In this document: piece by piece, positions 12,635 to 23,442 of the stretch
Layout of the letters: every line of letters starts with the position of its first letter
Numbering within the stretch: position 1 is the first letter of the stretch
DNA from: Leucaena leucocephala
Taxonomy: Eukaryota > Streptophyta > Magnoliopsida > Fabales > Fabaceae
Direction of reading: 5' to 3'
Length of the DNA: 64,000 nucleotides
Assembly: GCA_037074615.1 (NCBI GenBank)
Contig: CM073518.1
Coordinates: forward strand, 16,754,501-16,818,500
Notes under the pieces: model-generated
What the model was told of the DNA's origin: nothing
The model's database searches: none
The model's input: the letters and a program-made list of their open reading frames with translations, nothing else
Made by a program: the position numbers and the translations under genes

Positions 12635-13742
12635 CTTGAAGCTCTACTATAATGCTATGACCATATGTTATTGAGTATGGAAGCACGCAGCATACTTATC
12701 TGTACACAATCACAAGCAAGCACTATCACACTTCATTACATATATTGTTATGATTATTACTACTGAGATTCCCCCGAATCTCATCCCCATATATAACCCA
12801 TTACAGGGAGGTTATGTGAAAGTGAAATTTATGAATGCGGAAAGACGCCGTTATGCTGCCGAAATTATGGTAAAGTGGTAGTAATGAAGAAAGGAGCTGA
12901 TACGTACTATGTACGTAGGTACTGTCTAAGGAGGCTAGAAGTGAGTGGACCTAGCCGGTTCATCCAGTCTTTCCTGGGTACTTACGTAGAATGGTAATTC
13001 TCACGGGAATTACCTGATCAGTACAATATCAGTTACTTTCTAAAGATGAAGTGTAGCGGTTCTGCTTCCGGATTTCAGGCAGGAAAAGATGTAATAGAAA
13101 TATGAGGATTTTGTACATGCCCTGATGTATATCGACTTATTATTTAATAATAGGTATTGTTTGGCATGTTTGACTGATATGTGATGGATGTATGCATATG
13201 TATGTAAAGTTGAGTGCTGGAATTTGCCACTATGAACAGTAACTTGTGGTGACTTAACGATGTTTGATCTATAATTAAAAATAGTAAATGGATGAATAAA
13301 TATATGATATTTTTATGGTAAATAGGATACATACTAAGCTTCGATTTGATATATGGAATGTCTCATTTGGATGTCTACACATGGAGATATAAATTATCAA
13401 AGTTGGGACCGAAATGCTAGATTCAGGGGGAAAACGCTGGATGAACAGTAAAATTATAACGTTGACCTACGTTGACATGGTCAAGGATTGGGAAACGAGT
13501 GATTTTTTCCTGAAATATAATTGAGTTAGCTTCATGTATCAATTTGAACCACTTCATTTTGATTTTTCTAGAATTAGTTATGATTTTTCGAAGTCAGGTC
13601 ACTCATCTGGAATTTACACAGTGAACAGTACTCGATAAGACTAAAGCTCCAGATTGAGAAATTGGACTTCAATAACCTTGAAAGTGGTTCTAAATGCTAC
13701 CAAATGGTCCTTAAGACATACGAAAATAAGGATGTTTTATTT

Positions 13743-13754
13743 TGGTATCAGAGC
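13743..13754 (+). promoter_or_regulatory. Gypsy-1 primer-binding site (tRNA-iMet type)
   Basis: TGGTATCAGAGC lies three bases after the 5' LTR end and is complementary to the 3' end of initiator tRNA-Met. It is followed by AAAGGATTCTGG, close to the corresponding place in the non-autonomous element at 56363. Confidence 0.9.
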
Positions 13755-13852
13755 AAAGGATTCTGGCTTAGGAAATGCTCTGAATAGATGATTTATAGAT
13801 AGATATACCATAATAAAGCTGTCATAATTGACACTAAGTTAGTGTTTGCAGG

Positions 13853-14596
13853 ATGGCTAGATATAGACCCAGATCCAAAACCACAGTGAACCAAGGGGAT
13901 CCTAGACCGGAGGTCTATAGTTCAGACAACTCTGAGGGGATATTCCAAGAAGAGGAGGAAATGATGGTTAGTGGTTCTGAGATGACTAGTTCCTCAGTAG
14001 GATCAAACCTTATGATTGAGATATCGGAGGATGGTCAGGAGGAGATTGTGTTAGAAGGTCCTATTCCTCCTGTTCCAATAAATGCGGTACCCCCGAGTAT
14101 AGCAGATACGGGTATGGAGATAGGTCAGGGAGGTGTAGTAAGACATGTTTCAGACATTCCAGGACCCAGTCGAGTACCTGACCAGACAGATATGCCAGGT
14201 CCTAGTAGACCTAGACTGACACTGGTAGAGATATCTTTGGGAGATCTGATCATAGAGATGGTACCAGGGAAGAACATGAGTGGAGAACGATTTGAGAGAT
14301 TAGTAGTGTTAGCCCGACAGCTGTATGAGCTGAGGCAGACCTTGGACAAAAATGTGGATCAAGATTATACAGTTTATCAGGACTTTATCACGAGGGTAAA
14401 GGAGATATACCAAGCCTGTGATCCAAATGTGTTGACCCTAAGGCTTTGGACAGAGATTATGGATGATGTGTTACCAACTACCCCTACCTGGAGAACAGAG
14501 TTAGATCAGTACTTTGATGAAGAACCTTATTGTACCATATCTGATTGGATTTACCTGGTAGGAGAGTTTAGTAGAATAAAGATTAAGAATGATTAG
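13853..14596 (+). CDS. extra ORF ahead of gag in Gypsy-1 (247 codons)
   Basis: This is the longest intact open frame in the window, lying in sense between the primer-binding site and gag. It starts MARYRPRSKTT and ends SRIKIKND. A basic N-terminus (residues 1-12) is followed by an acidic, Ser-rich stretch (about 20-75, with EEEEMMVSGSEM) and two PGPSR-type repeats (about 98-121). The C-terminal half (about 125-247) looks folded: it contains ERFERLVVLARQLYELRQTL and a Trp/Tyr/Phe-rich end. I see no retroviral catalytic motif, zinc finger or membrane segment and do not recognise a family. The start is the first ATG after a TTTGCAG|G acceptor-like site. While gag beside it has several stops, this frame has none, which may mean recent constraint or chance. 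It could be an additional retroelement ORF or a separated Gag N-terminus. Confidence 0.6.
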   Translation: MARYRPRSKTTVNQGDPRPEVYSSDNSEGIFQEEEEMMVSGSEMTSSSVGSNLMIEISEDGQEEIVLEGPIPPVPINAVPPSIADTGMEIGQGGVVRHVSDIPGPSRVPDQTDMPGPSRPRLTLVEISLGDLIIEMVPGKNMSGERFERLVVLARQLYELRQTLDKNVDQDYTVYQDFITRVKEIYQACDPNVLTLRLWTEIMDDVLPTTPTWRTELDQYFDEEPYCTISDWIYLVGEFSRIKIKND

Positions 14597-14597
14597 G

Positions 14598-14753
14598 GTA
14601 TGTTAGAAGTGGTAATGTTCTCAATGTATGTGATGTATGAAAGACTAGTATGGTAGTCTATGTATGACTGTGACATATACGCATACCCTGTATGTATACT
14701 ATGGAATGGAATATGAATTATGTTATTTATCGCATTCTTTTTCTGCCTTACAG
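14598..14753 (+). other. possible intron between the extra ORF and gag
   Basis: The spacer starts GTATGT two bases after the TAG stop of the upstream ORF and ends TTCTGCCTTACAG ten bases before the gag ATG at 14763. It is 156 bases, T-rich before the acceptor, so it looks like a plant intron. Splicing here, or from a donor further upstream, could change access to gag. This is inference from splice-like signals only. Confidence 0.25.
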
Positions 14754-14762
14754 TATAACAAA

Positions 14763-16612
14763 ATGGTTAAAACTAGAAGAACTATTCGAGCAGAGGAACC
14801 ATCAGAGGCTGGAAATCTTAATCAAATAATTTTAGAATGATTAGAACAACAGCAAAAGATGACTGAGGAGATGCGGGCAGCTCAGGCACACAATGAGCGG
14901 GAGAGAGATGCCGCCATAGCTACAGCAGTAGCAGAAGCAGTAAGTAACCTAAGACCACCCGAGCCTTCAGAAATGGCTAATAGAGAACTGGAGAGAGTAC
15001 AACAGTAGCCGGTATAGCCCCAGAGATGGGTTGATCCGAGAGAGGATGTAGTTAGCATCCAACACTGGATGATCAGGTTTTGCAAGCACAATCCTCCAGT
15101 GTTCGAAGGAACGTTTGAGGTGCAGATAGGGGAAGATTGGATTAGCAGACTGGAAAAGATCTTCAAGGTCCTTGATTGCCCGACTGAAACCAAGGCTCAA
15201 ATGGCCATCTATCAGCTAGAAAAAGATGCTGATAGGTGGTGGAAGAACACTGAGCTACTTTTGCAAGCAAGAGACATTCCGATTACCTGGGAAGTATTTC
15301 TTGAACAGTTTTATGAAAAATATTTCCCTCAGTCGGTCAGAGATGAAAGAGAGGCGGAATTCCTTGTACTAAGACAAGGAGAGAAAGAATCTTTTGATGA
15401 ATACCTTGCTAAGTTTATCCGGCTATCTCAATATTCTACTTATCTGTGCTAAGTGGATGATGAGCGCTGGATGACAGAAAGGATGATTCGAGGGTTGAAC
15501 TCCACACTAAAGGAGAAGTTAACTCCTCAACAATACAGCCAGTTTAATAAGGTCGTGGAGGCATGCCATATTATTGAAAATAGCATGAATCACCGAATGC
15601 TATTCAGATCAGGGAACAGGGATCAGGCAGCTCCTGACAAGGCTGGTCGAAACCAAGAAGCTGCAAGTGGTAGCGGCTACAGAAAAAGAAAGTGACCATG
15701 GCAGAACAGGAAGCCAAATAGAGGAAATTTCCGCAGAAGGTCCAACAACAGAGATTCAAAGGCCCGAGCATGTGACAAGTGTAGGAAGAATCATGGTGAT
15801 AGACCATGTTTAATGGGCCAGAATGTTTGTTATACCTGCAGAAAGCCCAGACATTTCTCCCGAGAATGCCCTCAAGTTGCAACTAATCAAAGGCCAAGGA
15901 CACCAGGACGAGTGTTTGCACTCACCAGGGAGGACGCCCAGCGATCACCTGAGATGATCCAAGGTACAATCTATCTCAATGATCATGCTGTGACTACTCT
16001 GTTTGATTCGGGTGTAAGTTATTCCTTTATTTCCTATGAGTGTGCTAAATGCCTAGGCCTTCTGATTAGCAAGTTGCATTATGATATACATGTGATAACT
16101 CCTACCAATGCTAGGGTAGTTGCGTCTGATCCTTGTTTGAATAGTATTATGCGTTATGAGCACTGCTGTGCCACCCTAGACTTGATATGTATGCCTTTTC
16201 GAGAGATCGATATCATACTTGGTTTGAATTGGTTATCCTCCAATAATGTAATGTTGGATTGCAAGAACAAGACTCTGGTTCTTGGTCCAAAGGTCACTAA
16301 TTTGAGCTCAGAAGTACGACTGAACTCATAACAGAGGCTCAGGCAGATAAATATCTGTGGAAAGGATGTCAGGGATATATGGTATTCTTTTCTGTTCAAA
16401 CAGAAGTGGAAGAAGGAATTGATGAGATTCTAGTAGTCAATGAATTTCCTGAAGTCTTTCCAAAGGAAATTCAGGGATTGCCTTCAGAACGTGAAGTAGA
16501 GTTTGTGATTGACATTTTACCTGGAGCTGGACCAGTATCCAAAGCCCCATGCCGGATGGCTCTTAATGAAGTGATTGAGCTGAAGAAGCAAATTGAGGAG
16601 CTATTGAACCAA
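14763..16612 (+). pseudogene. Gypsy-1 gag-protease-reverse transcriptase pseudogene, truncated
   Basis: One frame opens at ATG 14763 (MVKTRRTIRAEEPSEAG) and is broken by stops at about 14838, 15007-15016, 15450 and 15693. It holds the plant retrotransposon Gag domain (15069-15600), with FEGTFEVQIGEDWISRLEKI and FDEYLAKFIRLSQYS. A CCHC knuckle, CYTCRKPRHFSREC, follows (about 15829-15870). An aspartic protease follows with LFDSG at about 15999; the usual Ser-His after the site is changed (DSGVSYSFIS). A stop at 16329 and a frame change lead into the first part of reverse transcriptase: FPEVFPKEIQGLP and, further on, LKKQIEELL (16379-16609). The reading then runs into LTR sequence at about 16612, so the polymerase core, RNase H and integrase are deleted. 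Confidence 0.9.
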
Positions 16613-19600
16613 GCCCGTACCGGATTGGACTGGAAATTCTCCAGAGGCTTCTTGAACCCTAGAATTTTGTCACATGCTGAATAGGTGTCCCATGAGGTGT
16701 CCCTTGGATGATGTCATGGTGATGATGTCATAAATGGAAAAGAAAATAAGAAATTCCAGGAAAAACGGTGGCCACAAGTTCAGAGTTCTTGAAAATTAGA
16801 GAAATGCCATCCATGAAAACTATAAATACCCCCTCCCCCTTCATTTGCATCACGGCTCAAGGTAAGATTTAGAGAGATAAGTGATTTCTAGAGAGAGAAA
16901 GTGAGAGGAAGAAAAAAGAAAGGAAGTTCTCGCGGAGCTAGAAGCAGTATAGAGATTATAGAGTTCTGCTAAGCTTTTCAAGTAGTAACTAATCCTAGCT
17001 TTTATGTAATGGCTTTGTGATTTGTTGGGCTATTGTTTGGTTGGATTGTTGTCTTATATGTTATGCTTGAAGCTCTACTATAATGCTATGATCATATGTT
17101 ATTGAGTATGGAAGCACGCAGCATACTTATCTGTACACAATCACAAGCAAGCACTATCACACTGCATTACATATATTGTTATAATTATTATTACTGAGAT
17201 TTCCCCGAATCTCATTTCCATATATAACCCATTACAGGGAGGTTATGTCAAAGTGAAATTTATGAATGCGGAAAGACGCCGTTATGCTGCCAAAATTATG
17301 GCAAAGTGGCAGTAATGAAGAAAGGAGCTGATACGTACTGTGTGCGTAGGTACTGTCTAAGGAGGCTGGAAGTGAGTGGACCTAGCCGGTTCATCCAGTC
17401 TTTCCTGGGTACTTACGTAGAATGGTAGTTCTCACGGGAATTACCGAATCAGTACAAGATCAGTTACTTTCTAAAGATAAAGTGTAGCGGTTATGCTGCC
17501 GAATTTCAGGCAGGAAAAGATGTAATAGAAATATGAGGATTTTGTACATGCCTTGATGTATAATGTAATACCCCAATTTCCAGGCCCAGAGACTCAGAAA
17601 GTGAGCCTGAAATAGATAGACTATCAGACTCCTTTGAACAGAAGTCCTAAAAACATACACAGGGTTTTTAGGGACTAAACCGCAAATAAGTCAAAGATCA
17701 AGGACTTATAGGTAAATAGTGAAAGTCCCTAAAGATAGAGTGGCTATTTATGCAAGGAAAGGGGTTAAATTACAAAAGAAAGAAAATGTAGGGACTTAGA
17801 TGTAATTATGAAAAAGTTTAAGGCCAAAAAGAAAAGTAGACAAAAAGGTGGGGTCCTTAAGTGTAATTTTTGCCAAATAAAAAGGGATTTAATTATAAAG
17901 AAGAAAAGTTTCCTGGGGCTAAAGTATAATTAAAGAAAGTCAGGCCGGAAGTGGTTTGCACTGTCCGACAGTATTTCAGTCCCAAATTCTACCAGAAGGT
18001 AGGGCAGGGGACGCCAGGTAACCCAGCCTAATACCGGAATTTTTGAAGACTCCAGATAGCCAGAAATGGACTGATCGTCCAAAACTTATAAAAATTCCTA
18101 CCGGATATCCTAGATCTCAGATATAAGTGAGAAAATACAGGATGATGCGCCTTTATGGGGCGGATGTCAGGAAACTGACAGAATACCGATAGGAGGTCTG
18201 TAGAAAGATTTATTCACAAAATAGCAAATACAGACAGGAGTGTGAGGCCTCCGGGGATCCGGGTAGGAGATTTATCGGTATTTTTAAAGGGGCTGAATGA
18301 GATCGGATGACCTCGGTCAGATGACCGTTATGACCCACAGGGATGCCTGAACACAGTAGGACACTGTATCTGGGAAAAGGAGCCGGTGTCCAGAAAGGTG
18401 TATAATCGGTAAATAATAATTAAAATATTTGGCGAACTGTGACAGAGGAAGATTCCTCGTAATACGTTCCATATAGTTAATGGACCCAGGAAGCCCAAAA
18501 AATGGCGCCATTAGAGTCCCAATAAGGCTCTTGGACTGATAGGTGGGCCAGTGTCCAGCAGAACCCTGGAAAAGTGCGAAATTACGAAAATGCCCCTGTG
18601 TTGTACAAAAAGGGCAGTAGATGAATGAAGGGTATTCTGGTCATTCTGGACAGGCCCAGAGGTCAAGACATGTCTAAATAAGGTTGACTAGAGCCAGTAT
18701 AAGCTTTGACCAGGTCCAGAAAGGTGTGAAATGATGATTTTGCCCTTAGGGTTAAAATAGGACAAGATAGGGCACCAAGGGCATTTTGGTCATTTCGCAG
18801 GGGATCTGTAACTGAGTCTGGACCTAGTATTAAAAAGTTAATGATAGAAAGGGTCTAGATATTAAATGTGAGGTCAGTAGACATAAAAAGGATCTTCAGA
18901 AACATCAGATTCAGAAAACGGCACGTTTTTCAAGGCGATGGACCGGGCCGATACCGGATTGGACCGGAAAGCTTCCAGAACCTCCAAATTTCATCACATG
19001 AAGCATATGGGTGGTGAGGTGTCCTATGAGGTGTCCCATGAGGTGTCCAGGGTGATGCAGTAAAAGGAAATTAAAGAAAATAGGAAATTCCAGGAAAAAC
19101 CAGGACCACAGGATCATAAGTCTTCCTAATTACAAGATTGCCATTGCTCAACACTATAAATACCCCCTAGCTCTTCATTTTCACGCCAAGAAGCGTTCTT
19201 AGAGGTAGAAAGAAGTTCTTGAGAGAGAAAGTGTGAGGAAGAAAGAAGTAAGGAAGTTCTGGTGAAGTTGGAAGTAGTAGGGAAGTTCTGAAGCTATGCT
19301 TTTGAGGTAGTAACTAATCCTAGCTCTTATGTAATGTCTTTGTGATGTGTTGTTTTGTTTGGTTGGATTGTTGTCTTATATGTTATACTTGAAGCTCTAT
19401 TCCAATACTATGATCATATGTTATTGAATATGGAAACATGCGGCATACTTATCTGTACACAATCACAAGCAAGCACCGTCACTCTGCATTACATATATTG
19501 TTATGATTGTTGCTACTGGGATTCTTTTGAATCTCATTCCCATACATAACATTACAGGGGAGGTTCTGTCAAAATGAAATTTGAAAATTTTAAGAGACGC

Positions 19601-21101
19601 CGTTATGCTGCCGAAATTCCGGCAAGAAAGCAGGAACAGGGAAAGGAACTGATACGTACTGTGTACGTAGTGCTGTCTAAGGAGACTGGAAGTGAGTGGA
19701 CCCAGCAGGTTCATCCAGTCTTTCCTGGGTACTACGTAGAATGGTAGTTCTCATGAGGGAATTACCGAATCGGTACAACATCGGTTACTTTCTAAAGAAG
19801 AATTGTAGCAGTTCTGCTGCCGGATTTTAGACAGTGAAAAGATGTAATAGAAATTTGAGGGGATTGATCATACACTGATATACAACAGTTGATTATCTAA
19901 TAATAATTGTTATCTGGTATGTATGACTAATATGTGATGGTTGTATGCATGTGTATGTGAAGATTGAATGCTGAAAATAGGTTCAGTGAACAGTAACTCG
20001 TGATGACCTATGCATGTTTGATAAATCATTAAAAATAGTAAATGATCGAATTAATGCACTAAATTTTTATGGTAAAAATTAGATATACTAAGATTTAATT
20101 TAATATATAGAATACCCCATTTGGATGTCTGTACGAAAGGATATAAATTACCAAAGATGAAACCAGAATGCTGGATTCAGGAGAAAATCACTGGATGAAC
20201 AGTAACTTTGAAATGTTTACCCACGATGAATTGGTCAAGTAATGGTCAACCAATGATTTTTCCCTGAAATATAATTGAGTTAGCTTCATGTAGCACTTTG
20301 AACCACTTCGTTTTGATTTTTCTAGAATTATTTATGATTTTTCAAAGTCAAGTCGCTGTCTGGAATTTGCCACAGTGAACAGTACCGAAAGAGTAGAATT
20401 CCAGATTGATAGTTTGGACTTCTATAACCCTGAAAGTGGTTCCAAATGCTACTGAATGGTTCCTAAGATGTATAAAAATAAGGATGTGACATATAACGAC
20501 TTATTATTTAATAATAGGTATTGTTTGGCATGTTTGACTGATATGTGATGGATGTATGCATATGTATGTAAAGTTGAGTGTTGAAATTTGCCACTATGAA
20601 CAGTAACTTGTGGTGACTTAACGATGTTTGATCTATAATTAAAAATAGTAAATGGATGAATAAATGTATGATATTTTTATGGTGAATAGTATACATACTA
20701 ATATTCGATTTGATATATGGAATGCCTCATTTGTATGTCTACACATGGAGATATAAATTATCAAAGTTGGGACCGAAATGCTGGATTCAGGGGAAAACGC
20801 TGGATGAATAGTAAATTTGTAATGTTGACCTACGTTGACTTGGTCAAGGATTGGGCAACGAGTATTTTTCCTTGAAATATAATTGAGTTATATTCATGTA
20901 TAAATTTGAACCACTTCATTTTGATTTTTCTAGAATTAGTTATGACTTTTCGAAGTCAGGTCACTCATCTGGAATTTACACAGTGAACAGTACTCGATAA
21001 GAGTAAAGCTCCAGATTGAGAAATTGGACTTCAATAACCTTGAAAGTGGTTCTAAATGCTACCAAATGGTCCCTAAGATGTAAGAAAATAAGGATGTTTC
21101 A
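16613..21101 (+). repeat. Gypsy-1 3' LTR, 5'-truncated and split by a solo LTR
   Basis: Sequence from 'taccggattggactggaaat' onward matches the 5' LTR from about 9158. The LTR proper is 16613-17563 joined to 20497-21101. The first 1.3 kb of the LTR and most of pol were lost in one deletion; short similarity around GCC(G)GTACCGG at the join suggests end-joining with microhomology. It ends GGATGTTTCA at 21101, next to the TSD. Confidence 0.88.
17564..20491 (+). mobile_element. solo Gypsy LTR inside the Gypsy-1 3' LTR
   Basis: It starts TGTAATACCCC and ends GGATGTGACA, 2928 bp, flanked by a perfect TSD, TATAA (17559-17563 and 20492-20496). The corresponding unbroken site in the 5' LTR is near 13130 (GATGTATATCGAC). 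It is clearly diverged from the host LTR, so it belongs to a sister subfamily. No internal region is present. Confidence 0.93.
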
Positions 21102-21106
21102 AGGTA

Positions 21107-23442
21107 CTTTTGTACCTAAGGTAATCCAAACTAACCTAAAAGGACCCAAGAGAGTGTGGGTACCTAAAGTTAAATGATTATATTTCAGGTTTGTTTTAAA
21201 GCATCCAAGAACAACAAATGGTATATTGATAGTGGATGCTCTAGATATATGACCGGAGATGTAGAAAAATTCCTCAAGCTTTATCATAAGGAAGGAGGCA
21301 AAGTAAGCTTCGAAGGAAACTAGTCTGAAAAAATTGCTGGAATTGGAGAAGTGGGTTGTAAAAAAGGGGTGAAAGTGGAAGATGTGTACTACGTGGAAGG
21401 ACTATGCTACAACCTCTTCAATGTGAGTCAAACTATGGTAAAGACAATTGGATCATTTTTGACTCAGAAGAATGCTTGATTGAAGCAAGAAAGACCTCCC
21501 AATTAACAAAGAAAACTTGCAGGCAAAACTCCATGCTCCAAGGGACTATAACTATTATACTATTTCTATTAATTCTAATTCACTTGAAAATTGTTTTCTT
21601 AGTAAATCAGAAGAGAGTTGGTTATGGCACAAGGGATTAGCTCATGTGAACATGCATCAGGTTTCAAAATTAGTTAAAAAAGATTTGGTAATTAGTTTAC
21701 CTGAAGTTAAATATGAAATTGATATTATTTGTGATGCTTGTCAAAAAGGGAAAAAAGTAAAGTCTTCTTTTAAAGCAAAAAAGGAAGTCTCAACTGAAAG
21801 ACCACTCCAATTATTGAAGATGGATTTGGTTGATCCATCAAAAGTCAAAATTTTTGGAGAAAACTTATATACTCTGGTGATATTTGATGACTATTCAAGA
21901 TTTACTTGAACTTTATATCTTTCTTCTAAAGATGAAATTTTTAATGCATTTGTTGTATTTTCCAAAAAGGTGCAAAATGAGAAAGGTATATCTATTGTGC
22001 CTATCAAGGCTGATCACAGAGGAGAATTTGAGAACACTGATTTTGCTAAATTCTGTGACAAGTACGATATTTATCATAACTTCTCTGCACCAAGAACGCC
22101 ATAACAAAATAGAGTTGTTGAAAGAAAGAACATAATTCTCACAGACATGGCTAGAGCAATTCTTAATGACAAGGGTGTCTCACAAGTGTTTTGGGCATAG
22201 GCGATGAACACATCATGTTATATATGCAATCAAGCATACATCAGACCCATACTCAACTAGACACCATATGAGCTTTACAAAGGACACAAGCCTAATCTCA
22301 CTCATCTAAAGATATTCGGGAGCAAATGCTTCATTCACAACAATAACAAAGAAAATTTGGGTAAATTCAAACCTAAATCTGATGTGGATATTTTTCTTGG
22401 CTATTCTAATCGTAGTAAAGCATATAGACTCTTTAACAAAAAAATTTACAATAGAGGAATCTGTACATATAGTATTTTTTGAAACATAACCAATTTCAAA
22501 ACCTCTAGATCATGAATATGAGTCAGTACAAGTCTTGAAATACTAAAAATAAACAAACAACTTGTTGATCAATCTAGTAATCTGAAATGGATCAACCTAG
22601 AGCATGGAAATATAATAGAAATCGCCCATTAGACCAGGTTATTGGTGAAGTCGACGAAGGAGTAAGAACCCAGAGATAAGTGTTCAATGAGGTGTATTTC
22701 TCTGTATTTATTTCTAACATTGAGCCCACCAACATAGATGAAGCACTACAGATGATTTCTGGATAGTTGTAATGTAGGAAGAGCTAAATCAATTTGAACA
22801 AAATCAAGTTTTGGACTTGGTACCTAGACCTAATGATCATCCAGTCATCGAGACTAAATGGGTATTCAAGAATAAGCTTGATGAATCTGCTGTAATCATT
22901 AGGAATAAGGTTAGATTAGTAACTAAATGTTATAATTAAGAAGAGGGTATCGATTATGAAGAAACTTATGCTCCAGTAGCCAGATTGGAAGCATACGAGT
23001 ACTGTTGGCCTTTTCCTACATTAAAGATTTTAAGCTTTATAAAATGGACGTCAAAAGTTCTTTTCTTAATAGATTTATAATTGAAGAGGTGTACATAGAG
23101 CCACCTCCTAGATTTGAAGATCACCGTTTTCTAAATCATGTATATAAACTTAAAAAAAGCATTATATGGTGGGAGAACTATATGTTGATGATATTATCTT
23201 CAGAGCTACTAATGAGAATCTTTGTCAATAATTTGTTAAAATAATGTAAGGAGAATTTGAGATGTCCATGATGGGAGAACTGAATTACTTTCTCGGACAT
23301 CAAATTAAACAACGAACGAACGGCATCTTCATCTCAGACAAAATACCTGAAGGAGCTACTAAAGAAGTTTAAATTGGATCAAGCCAAAAGTGTATCAACC
23401 CCGATGAGCACAAATGCAATGCTAGATAAAGATGAGAAAAGG
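21107..23442 (+). pseudogene. Copia-1 protease-integrase-reverse transcriptase pseudogene
   Basis: The frame resumes after the Gypsy-1 TSD. Protease is marked by WYIDSGCSRYMTGD (about 21221). The pre-integrase zinc region has WLWHKGLAHVNMHQVSKL and CDACQKGKK (21619-21755). The integrase core has VIFDDYSRFT (about 21880) and KADHRGEFEN (about 22006), the last Asp and Glu of the DDE triad. Reverse transcriptase is seen as GIDYEETYAPVARLEA (about 22950), LYKMDVKSSFLN and YVDDIIF (about 23179), with a deletion of about 150 bp before YVDD. At least eight stops and several frameshifts break it. A solo LTR interrupts it at 23443. Confidence 0.88.

Larger units (their letters stand above)
7869..13739 (+). 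repeat. Gypsy-1 5' LTR, split by a solo LTR
   Basis: The real LTR is 7869-9596 joined to 12640-13739, about 2.83 kb; the solo LTR at 9597-12634 and one TSD copy are extra. It starts TGTAATATCCC and ends GATGTTTTA, a mutated form of the usual GATGTTTCA, just before the primer-binding site. The 3' copy at 20497-21101 matches its last 600 bases closely. Confidence 0.9.
7869..21101 (+). mobile_element. Gypsy-1: internally deleted Ty3/Gypsy retrotransposon, inserted in Copia-1
   Basis: It starts TGTAATATCCC and ends GGATGTTTCA, flanked by a perfect 5-bp TSD, AGGTA (7864-7868 and 21102-21106). The order is 5' LTR, primer-binding site, an extra ORF, gag, protease, first part of reverse transcriptase, then a direct jump into the middle of the 3' LTR. 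Most of reverse transcriptase, RNase H, integrase and any chromodomain are missing. Each LTR is split by another solo LTR of the same broad family. Gag and protease sequence and the long LTR suggest the Tekay/Del group, but without integrase this is unproved. The two LTRs look closely alike, so the insertion is fairly young. Confidence 0.9.
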
